Shown one piece after another: positions 37,248-42,632 of a stretch of DNA of 42,632 nt. Source of the DNA: Dysgonamonadaceae bacterium (GTDB lineage Bacteria; Bacteroidota; Bacteroidia; Bacteroidales; Azobacteroidaceae); NCBI GenBank assembly GCA_031275735.1, contig JAISOJ010000049.1, positions 1 through 42,632 of the forward strand, in the 5' to 3' direction. Both the position numbers and the translations under genes were made by a program. The notes under the pieces are model-generated. The model searched no databases. It was not told the DNA's origin and saw nothing but the letters and a program-made list of their open reading frames with translations. The first letter of the stretch is position 1; each line of letters opens with the position of its first letter.

Positions 37248-38042
37248 TCAAAACAAATATCCCAAGGAAATTCCTATATTATTATTCCTGCTGTAATATT
37301 CGTAGTTAAGTTTATTAATGAGCCCCATATTATATTGCAGATTCAGAAAAAAATCGGCATATTCCAAACCTATTCCTACATTTAGTCCCATGTCAAACTT
37401 TTTATATTCTTTTTCTCCGGAACCAAATTTAATTGTTTCAGTTTGGCTCCATGGAAATTTCGTTATTGGTTCTTCTTTGTTATTATCAATTACACCAGAA
37501 GCGACGTCATAATCGATTACATCAGAAGTGACGTTATAATCGATTACATCAGAAGTGACGTTACCCGAAAGCGCATATCCGATATAAGCGCCTAAAAAAA
37601 TAGAAAATTTCACATCGGAAGTTATTTGGGTTTTATACATTATATTTACAGGCAATTGTAAATAATTAATGTTTTCGACACTTTTCCCTTTTCTTTTTTC
37701 TACGTGAGTAATTTTTGTTTTAACAAGTTCTTTATTTTCATTAAAAATAGAATCTCTTATTTCAAGATCATCCCGAAGCCAATCTTGCTTAACGCCTCTT
37801 TGCGTAAAGACAAATTCAGGTACAATAAAAATATTGTCATTAATGGGACATTCTAATAAAAAAGCTATTTTAAATCCTGGTCTGGAACGGAAATCAAGAT
37901 CCCCCGCCTTATAATTGATAGGGTAATTCGTAGAATAATTGGAATTTTCCCAACCAATAGCAACGCCATATCGCATATCTTGAGATAAAACGATGTTACT
38001 GAAAATAATATATAAGATGATTGTAAATAAAATTTTTTTCAT
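37248..38042 (-). CDS. outer-membrane beta-barrel protein, PorT/OmpW-like
   Basis: The 264-residue product starts at ATG 38042 (MKKILFTIILYIIFSNIVLSQ), which gives a standard signal peptide; the longer frame from 38060 adds six residues before it. The body alternates hydrophobic and polar residues in many short strands and ends GISLGYLF with a terminal Phe, the barrel-insertion signal. The pattern (GFKIAFLLECPINDNIFIVPEFVFTQRG, LQLPVNIMYK, FLGAYIGYALSG, MGLNVGIGLEY) is that of Bacteroidetes small porin-family proteins such as PorT-like barrels. A 9-residue unit ending SDVID is repeated three times in a probable surface loop. Function unknown. Confidence 0.82.
   Translation of the reverse strand: MKKILFTIILYIIFSNIVLSQDMRYGVAIGWENSNYSTNYPINYKAGDLDFRSRPGFKIAFLLECPINDNIFIVPEFVFTQRGVKQDWLRDDLEIRDSIFNENKELVKTKITHVEKRKGKSVENINYLQLPVNIMYKTQITSDVKFSIFLGAYIGYALSGNVTSDVIDYNVTSDVIDYDVASGVIDNNKEEPITKFPWSQTETIKFGSGEKEYKKFDMGLNVGIGLEYADFFLNLQYNMGLINKLNYEYYSRNNNIGISLGYLF
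37486..37566. repeat. three 27-bp tandem units inside the beta-barrel gene
   Basis: Units at 37486-37512, 37513-37539 and 37540-37566 are close copies in frame and encode three 9-residue repeats of the type (Y/G)NVTSDVID. Units 2 and 3 are almost identical, so expansion was recent. Unit size is a multiple of three, so copy changes would alter loop length without breaking the frame. Confidence 0.9.
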
Positions 38043-38100
38043 AAACTTGTTTATAAGCACTTTTTCTTTTAATGCATTATCAAAATATTCAATTCTGCTG

Positions 38101-38108
38101 CAAAGCTA
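38101..38108 (-). promoter_or_regulatory. -7 element for the beta-barrel gene
   Basis: Read on the - strand this is TAGCTTTG, a match to TAnnTTTG, 58 bp upstream of the start. No clear TTTG is found at -33. Confidence 0.38.
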
Positions 38109-38242
38109 AATAAAATAAAATGACTATACGTACTATTTTTCAGTAATTCTATTTTTTTAACCCACATTACAACTTACGCTGTCACCCTTTTATTAATGAC
38201 TGCTTAAACATGCCTGAATGAACAGGATATCCATAAAAAATT

Positions 38243-39862
38243 CTATTTCAGTTTCTGAAAAAAATCATTTCCTTTATCATCCACCAAAATGAATGCCGGA
38301 AAATCTTCCACTTCGATTTTCCATATCGCTTCCATCCCTAATTCGGGATAAGCGATACATTCGAGGCTTTTGATATTGTTCTGTGCCAAAATTGCCGCCG
38401 GTCCGCCGATTGAACCCAGATAAAAGCCGCCGTGTTTTTGGCAGGCGTCCGTCACTTGCCGACTGCGATTCCCTTTGGCTAGCATCACCATACTGCCTCC
38501 GTGCGATTGGAACAAATCGACATACGAATCCATCCGTCCGGCGGTGGTTGGCCCCATCGAACCACAAGCCATTCCTTTCGGCGTCTTGGCCGGTCCCGCA
38601 TAATAAATCGGATGATCTTTGACGTATTGCGGCAAGTCTTGGCCGTTGTCCAACAGTTCTTTCAGTTTGGCGTGGGCGATATCGCGACCAACAATAATCG
38701 GCCCATTCAGCGATAATCGAGTAGCTACCGGATATTTGGTCAATTCGGAAAGGATTTCCTTCATCGGACAATTCAAATCAATTTTGACAACCATTCCTTC
38801 TGTCGCTTGACGCATCTCTTCCGGGATGTATTGAGCAGGATGATCTTCCAATTTTTCTATCCAAACGCCGTCTCTGTTGATTTTGGCTTTGATATTGCGG
38901 TCGGCGGAACACGAAACGGCTAAACCGACAGGGCAAGATGCTCCATGACGGGGCAAACGGATAATCCGGATGTCGTGAGCTAGATATTTTCCGCCGAATT
39001 GGGCGCCGACGCCTGTTTCTTGAGCGGCTTTCAACATTTTGGCTTCTAACTGTACGTCCCGGAAGGCTTGACCGCCTTCGTTTCCTTCCGTCGGAAGATG
39101 ATCGTAGTATTTGGTCGAAGCCAATTTAGCGGTTTTCAAGCACATATCGGCAGAAGTTCCGCCTATCACAAACGCAATATGGTAAGGTGGGCAGGCCGCT
39201 GTTCCCAAGTATTTCATCTTTTCAATCATGAATTTTTCCAATGAAGATGGATTTAACAAGGCTTTGGTTTCCTGAAATAAAAAAGTCTTGTTAGACGAAC
39301 CGCCGCCTTTGGCAATACACAGGAATTTGTATTCATTTCCGTCCGTCGCTTGGATGTCGATTTGGGCGGGAAGATTGGTTCCGGTATTTTTTTCGGCGTA
39401 CATATTCAAGGGCACATTTTGGGAGTAACGCAGATTTTCTTCCGTATAAGTTTTGTAAACGCCTTTAGATAGAGCTTCCTCATCTCCTCCGCCTGTCCAA
39501 ACTTGTTGTCCTTTTTTAGCGACAATCGTCGCCGTACCGGTATCCTGGCAAAAAGGAAGAATGCCTTTGGCGCTGATTTCGGCATTACGCAACATGGTTA
39601 ATGCGACAAAGCGGTCGTTTTCGCTCGCTTCGGGGTCGGATAGAATCTGAGAAACTTGCTTCTGATGCTCAGGACGCAAAAAGAAAGCGCAATCGTGAAA
39701 ACAGGCATTGGCCAATAGGGTCAATGCTTCCGCTTCCACTTTGAGGATTTCTTTTCCTTCGAAAAAGGAAGTAGAAACCCCTTCTTGTGTAAGTAAATAA
39801 TACCTTGTTTCATCTTTTCCCAAAGGGAATGGTTCCTGATACTTGAAGGGAGGAATTGTCAT
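38243..39862 (-). CDS. class I fumarate hydratase, [4Fe-4S] type
   Basis: This 539-residue enzyme interconverts fumarate and malate. It is the single-chain iron-sulfur form (FumA/FumB type), oxygen-sensitive and common in anaerobes. The three cluster ligands fall at Cys105 (LPFCQDTGT), Cys224 (TAACPPYH) and Cys310 (RHGASCPVG), close to the Escherichia coli FumA positions. Other blocks include [29 protein letters not shown] and [13 protein letters not shown]. In Bacteroidetes it feeds fumarate respiration to succinate. A Crp/Fnr-type regulator is encoded 220 bp upstream on the same strand, but a separate promoter lies between. Confidence 0.96.
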   Translation of the reverse strand: MTIPPFKYQEPFPLGKDETRYYLLTQEGVSTSFFEGKEILKVEAEALTLLANACFHDCAFFLRPEHQKQVSQILSDPEASENDRFVALTMLRNAEISAKGILPFCQDTGTATIVAKKGQQVWTGGGDEEALSKGVYKTYTEENLRYSQNVPLNMYAEKNTGTNLPAQIDIQATDGNEYKFLCIAKGGGSSNKTFLFQETKALLNPSSLEKFMIEKMKYLGTAACPPYHIAFVIGGTSADMCLKTAKLASTKYYDHLPTEGNEGGQAFRDVQLEAKMLKAAQETGVGAQFGGKYLAHDIRIIRLPRHGASCPVGLAVSCSADRNIKAKINRDGVWIEKLEDHPAQYIPEEMRQATEGMVVKIDLNCPMKEILSELTKYPVATRLSLNGPIIVGRDIAHAKLKELLDNGQDLPQYVKDHPIYYAGPAKTPKGMACGSMGPTTAGRMDSYVDLFQSHGGSMVMLAKGNRSRQVTDACQKHGGFYLGSIGGPAAILAQNNIKSLECIAYPELGMEAIWKIEVEDFPAFILVDDKGNDFFQKLK

Positions 39863-39897
39863 AAATTTTTATATTTTTAATTTTTTATCGAAATGGT

Positions 39898-39910
39898 CAT
39901 TACGGTAATG
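39898..39910. promoter_or_regulatory. perfect palindrome in the fumarase leader
   Basis: CATTACGGTAATG is a perfect 6-bp inverted repeat around a central G, located about 10-20 bp downstream of the predicted transcription start of the fumarase gene. A GCGC-flanked imperfect repeat follows. It could be an operator; the binding protein is unknown. Confidence 0.3.
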
Positions 39911-39925
39911 CGCATTGCGATAGCG

Positions 39926-39957
39926 CAAATTTACAAGGAAATCTTCAGATTTACAAG
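39926..39957 (-). promoter_or_regulatory. promoter of the fumarase gene
   Basis: On the - strand TAAATTTG (39933-39926) matches TAnnTTTG, with CTTG (39957-39954) exactly 20 bp upstream as the -33 element. The leader would be about 55-60 nt. Confidence 0.55.
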
Positions 39958-40082
39958 TACGCGTTTCAGCGACAAATCCGGAAGATAAAATATATTCTTT
40001 AAAATAATGTGTATCTTGTTCATGAAATAAATGAAATGGAGAAAGCAACAAAGCAAACAGCGATGTACACAACCGATACAAA

Positions 40083-40778
40083 TTATCCGAGTTTGCTGAT
40101 TTTTCGTAATTTCTCTTCATCGATTACCTTAATTTTACGACCGTCTAAAGTAATTATTTTTTCAGACACAAAAGTAGATAAAGTCCGAATAGCATTGGAT
40201 GTAGTCATATTAGAAAGATTAGCCAAATCTTCTCGTGCAAGGTAAATATTGATTGTATTGTCTTCTTCCAGACCATAGCTGTCGATTAAGAAAACTAAGG
40301 ATTCGGCCAAACGTCCCCGTATGTGTTTTTGAGTCAAATTAACGGTTCGCTCGTCAGCTATTCCCAAATCCAAAGAAAGTTGCCGGATAAAAAACTTACA
40401 CACATTATAATTGTGCTTCATTATTTCTGTAACTACCTTCATAGGAATAAGGCAAACAGTAGAGGGTTCAAAAGCGGCTGCATCCGTAAGGTATTTTTCC
40501 CTTGCAAAATAAGCGCGATAAGCAAAATATTGAATGGGCTTTATTATCCGAATGATTTGACTCCGACCACCTATGCCTTCCTTATATATTTTTACTTTTC
40601 CCTTCAAAAGACACATAAGCTCTTTGGGTTCTTCTCCTTCGCAATAAATCTGTTGATTCTTTTTAAAATGTTGAATAAAAGCATTATGTCTAAGCAACAT
40701 ACGCTCTTGATCATTTAATAGCCTCCAAACTTCATTAAGACTCCCCGAATAGTTATAAATTTCTTCTTTTCCTTGCAT
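40083..40778 (-). CDS. Crp/Fnr-family transcription regulator
   Basis: A 231-residue regulator with an N-terminal cyclic-nucleotide-binding-like beta-barrel (about 30-125; KNQQIYCEGEEPKELMCLLKGKVKIYKEG), a long dimer helix and a C-terminal winged helix (about 160-231; LAREDLANLSNMTTSNAIRTLSTFVSEKIITLDGRKIKVID). The Fnr N-terminal four-cysteine cluster is absent and the cAMP-binding phosphate cassette is not obvious, so the ligand is unknown. Bacteroidetes members often respond to redox or carbon state. The gene has its own promoter, divergent from that of tRNA-Arg. Confidence 0.9.
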   Translation of the reverse strand: MQGKEEIYNYSGSLNEVWRLLNDQERMLLRHNAFIQHFKKNQQIYCEGEEPKELMCLLKGKVKIYKEGIGGRSQIIRIIKPIQYFAYRAYFAREKYLTDAAAFEPSTVCLIPMKVVTEIMKHNYNVCKFFIRQLSLDLGIADERTVNLTQKHIRGRLAESLVFLIDSYGLEEDNTINIYLAREDLANLSNMTTSNAIRTLSTFVSEKIITLDGRKIKVIDEEKLRKISKLG

Positions 40779-40806
40779 TTGTGCTTTACAGCCATGTTTT
40801 ATAACA

Positions 40807-40814
40807 CAAAAGTA
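40807..40814 (-). promoter_or_regulatory. -7 element for the Crp/Fnr gene
   Basis: On the - strand this is TACTTTTG, a full match to TAnnTTTG, 28 bp upstream of the start codon. No good TTTG lies at -33. It is back-to-back with the tRNA promoter in a 315-bp gap (40779-41093) that otherwise shows nothing but AT-rich DNA. Confidence 0.48.
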
Positions 40815-40952
40815 GAAAAATTTTCAATAGTATAACACTAAATAACAAAAAAAACACATAATATCGTCTTATAATCGTAATAATTCAAATAATTTTACCC
40901 CGTTATTCAATGAAAAACCGAGGCTTTTCACAAAATTTTTATCCGTCTATGT

Positions 40953-40984
40953 TTTGGCTAATCCAGATAATTGTTATACTTTTG
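40953..40984 (+). promoter_or_regulatory. promoter upstream of tRNA-Arg
   Basis: TTTG at 40953-40956 and TACTTTTG at 40977-40984 with exactly 20 bp between them form the best Bacteroides-type promoter in the window. A start near 40990 would give a leader of about 100 nt before the mature tRNA. Confidence 0.65.
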
Positions 40985-41093
40985 TAAACGAAAAAATTAA
41001 GAATGCGTTATACCGAATGCTCTATTGTTCTGTGGAGCTTGTTTGTACAAAACCGACCCGCGTAAAAATAACCTTTTTAATTTTTACTCTCAA

Positions 41094-41165
41094 GCCCTTG
41101 TAGTTCAATGGATAGAACGGTCGTTTCCTAAACAACAAATTCGGGTTCGATTCCCGGCGAGGGTA
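41094..41165 (+). tRNA. tRNA-Arg (anticodon CCT)
   Basis: A 72-nt cloverleaf: 7-bp acceptor (GCCCTTG with CGAGGGT, two G-T pairs), 4-bp D stem (GTTC/GAAC), 5-bp anticodon stem with one C-A mismatch, a seven-base loop TTCCTAA giving anticodon CCT, a 4-nt variable loop, and a T arm with loop TTCGATT. It reads AGG codons. The discriminator is A and no CCA is encoded. Confidence 0.9.
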
Positions 41166-41249
41166 CAAAGGAAAATGTCAATAATCATTATATCAGATTG
41201 TTGGCGCTTTTCTTTTGCCACATTTGCACAACTCAAAAAAAACCGGCTA

Positions 41250-41516
41250 TTAGATGCTCTCCAGAAAATCCCCTTTTCCAAACATTATCCAATCCATGGA
41301 AACCTTATAAATCTTATTTAATAATAATATATTGCTCACTCCCGGCTCTTTTTGTTCATTGGCCATCCGGTTATAATTGGAACTGTTACACAATCCGACG
41401 TTTTGGCTAAACTCGGATTTTGTCTTGACAAGCCCCCTGTATCTCAATTCTTCAAACGAGCGGAGAAAACGCTTGCGCACTTCAACCGCTTCAGGTATGT
41501 TCTTTCTTACTGGCAT
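41250..41516 (-). CDS. small HTH-like protein downstream of mrr
   Basis: An 88-residue protein. The middle and C-terminal part (KSEFSQNVGLCNSSNYNRMANEQKEPGVSNILLLNKIYKVSMDWIMFGKGDF) resembles small XRE-like helix-turn-helix proteins of Bacteroidetes: a helix that starts like FAxxxGL, a turn, a recognition-like helix, and the closing SxDWxxFGKG typical of phage-repressor-type domains. The gene starts 3 nt after the mrr stop on the same strand, so the two are co-transcribed. It could act as a controller of mrr expression or simply be a DNA-binding accessory. The call is by pattern. Confidence 0.72.
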   Translation of the reverse strand: MPVRKNIPEAVEVRKRFLRSFEELRYRGLVKTKSEFSQNVGLCNSSNYNRMANEQKEPGVSNILLLNKIYKVSMDWIMFGKGDFLESI

Positions 41517-41519
41517 ATT

Positions 41520-42443
41520 TTATTCTTCAAAATAATCGCTGTCTATTTTCTTTATTTCGTATGAGTGCTGCAATGTTACTCCCAAGCTGTAATCTATCAT
41601 CAATTGTGACAGCCGAATGCCGTCTATTAAGACTACCTTTGTTTCATTTCTTGGAATAAAATTGACAGCATCTTTCGTAAATGAGGATGTTGTAATAAAG
41701 ATCCCTTTCTTTGCTCCCTGCCCTACCAGTGCGCCGATAAACTTATGAATCTCCGGGCGACCGACAATATTTCCCGGCTGCCACCTTTTGGCTTGAATGT
41801 AAATAATATCCAATCCTAATTTATCCTCTTTAATCACTCCGTCGATCCCTTCGTCTCCGCTTTTGCCGATAGCTCTCCCCGCATCCTGCATGGAACCCCC
41901 ATATCCCATTTTTACCAACAATTCAACTACCAGGCGCTCAAAAAAGGACGGAGACAGTTTCAATATTCGTTCTAAAATATCCTGTGCCAATTCTTTTCGT
42001 ATGCTTTGATAGGATTCTTCCAAAAGTTCTTCGGGAGTTTGCGTGTTCAGTAATTCCGGTTCTATTTTTTCAATTTCCAAATTATCCTGATCGGTTTCTT
42101 TTTTGGCATTACGAAATTCTGCAAATTCTTTGAATTGGTTTAAGTATGATATATTTATTAAAGCCGGATTTTGTTTTAACACATCTATACCTCTTTCCGT
42201 TATTCTATAATAGCCCCGCTTGAAATTATCAATTAATCCGGCTTTTTTCATGTGGATCTTTGCCCATCCAATACGGTTTCTAAAAACATAATCCTTACCG
42301 CTTGGTAACAATTCTTTTTTTTCATCCTCTGTGACATTAAATTTGGGGGCAATTAAATTTAACAATTCGTCTGCCTGATACTCTTTTCCGTCTTTTAGCT
42401 GTTTTAACAGCGGTAGCATTATTTCTTGAAATCCGGGAATCAT
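41520..42443 (-). CDS. mrr: Mrr-type restriction endonuclease
   Basis: This 307-residue protein has an N-terminal winged-helix DNA-binding domain (about 1-95; GWAKIHMKKAGLIDNFKRGYYRITERGIDVL) and a C-terminal Mrr_cat PD-(D/E)xK nuclease domain (about 160-290). The catalytic elements are visible as GDEGIDGVIKED (acidic residue) and IIYIQAKRW (QxK). Members are type IV restriction enzymes that cut modified, usually methylated, foreign DNA. Length matches Mrr of Escherichia coli. It is co-directional with a small HTH-like gene 3 nt downstream and sits beside a tRNA-Arg gene, a common position for acquired defence genes. Confidence 0.93.
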   Translation of the reverse strand: MIPGFQEIMLPLLKQLKDGKEYQADELLNLIAPKFNVTEDEKKELLPSGKDYVFRNRIGWAKIHMKKAGLIDNFKRGYYRITERGIDVLKQNPALINISYLNQFKEFAEFRNAKKETDQDNLEIEKIEPELLNTQTPEELLEESYQSIRKELAQDILERILKLSPSFFERLVVELLVKMGYGGSMQDAGRAIGKSGDEGIDGVIKEDKLGLDIIYIQAKRWQPGNIVGRPEIHKFIGALVGQGAKKGIFITTSSFTKDAVNFIPRNETKVVLIDGIRLSQLMIDYSLGVTLQHSYEIKKIDSDYFEE

Positions 42444-42632
42444 GATTGATTTATATTAAGTTTATTTCAATTGTTCATTAAAATTATCACTATATAATTA
42501 GAGTAATGGTTTTATTTATTAACTCATGTTACGCAAACTTATAATTTTTGATAGCATCAAGCTCATTCCATGCGATCTTTAATGCCCTGAGATAAATTTT
42601 AGATTTCAGAGCAAAAATGATTCAATCTATGA
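42444..42632. other. AT-rich right end, no clear gene
   Basis: No complete gene is seen. On the - strand a 30-codon open stretch ending at the TAA at 42531-42529 (final residues LRALKIAWNELDAIKNYKFA) looks like a plausible protein C-terminus, but an in-frame stop lies just upstream (42624-42622) and there is no ATG. It may be a decayed gene end. No promoter with a full TAnnTTTG was found before mrr. Confidence 0.35.

Noticed and set aside
39869-40120. 83-codon frame on the - strand between fumarase and the Crp/Fnr gene
   Set aside because: It begins inside the Crp/Fnr coding region and runs through the fumarase promoter; product shows no family features.
41025-41321. 98-codon frame on + across the tRNA
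   Set aside because: Its central VVQWIERS..RVRFPAR segment is the well-known false translation of a tRNA gene.
42529-42621. C-terminal remnant of a gene on the - strand
   Set aside because: Only 30 codons without a start and directly preceded by a stop; too short to support.
41094-42632. integrated element with attachment repeats at tRNA-Arg
   Set aside because: No second copy of the tRNA 3' end and no integrase are visible inside the window, so an integrated island cannot be claimed, only suspected.

Overview
The window reads as a chromosomal segment of a Bacteroidota bacterium, most likely order Bacteroidales. The evidence is a SusC/SusD pair driven by a hybrid two-component system, many MKK-type lipoproteins, Bacteroides-type promoters (TAnnTTTG near -7, TTTG near -33), weak Shine-Dalgarno sites, and the purH-mreBCD-mrdA-rodA order known from Bacteroides relatives. 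No plasmid, phage or IS gene was seen.

Region A (1-1458): the 5' part of a secreted surface protein runs leftward off the window edge. The intergenic stretch before the regulator is crowded with simple repeats: a 15-bp minisatellite, a short palindromic element, a long hairpin and a 57-bp TC microsatellite.

Region B (1459-26884): a polysaccharide utilisation locus (PUL), all on the + strand. It starts with an HTCS sensor-regulator. A 21-bp-spaced direct repeat, which I propose as the HTCS operator, precedes susC, susD, a FAS1-like lipoprotein and a further lipoprotein, closed by a clear terminator. A second block then carries an uncharacterised lipoprotein, a GH127 beta-L-arabinofuranosidase, a second DUF1680 enzyme, a truncated GH2 remnant, a GH172 (DUF2961) enzyme and a large TIM-barrel-like protein fused to a SUMF1-type domain. 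A third block, behind its own promoter, holds an exported Gfo/Idh/MocA oxidoreductase and a HEAT-like protein with two DUF1080 domains. The two DUF1680 enzymes and the GH172 point to a glycan rich in furanosides (arabinofuranose, possibly D-arabinan or fructofuranose). The oxidoreductase/DUF1080 pair suggests an added redox route of glycoside cleavage through 3-keto sugars.

Region C (26928-36003, - strand): core cell-envelope and metabolic genes, in transcription order a 2[4Fe-4S] ferredoxin with its own terminator, then purH, mreB, mreC, mreD, mrdA (PBP2), rodA, ndk and an M23/LysM peptidase. The mre-mrd-rod genes overlap or nearly touch and build the rod-shape elongasome.

Region D (36253-40778): pfkA (+), an outer-membrane beta-barrel protein with an internal 27-bp repeat (-), class I fumarase (-) and a Crp/Fnr-family regulator (-).

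Region E (40953-42632): a Bacteroides-type promoter and tRNA-Arg(CCT) on +. Downstream, convergent on the - strand, lie an Mrr-type restriction endonuclease and a small HTH-like protein, a short defence module beside a tRNA gene. All assignments come from reading the sequence and family knowledge; no database search was possible.
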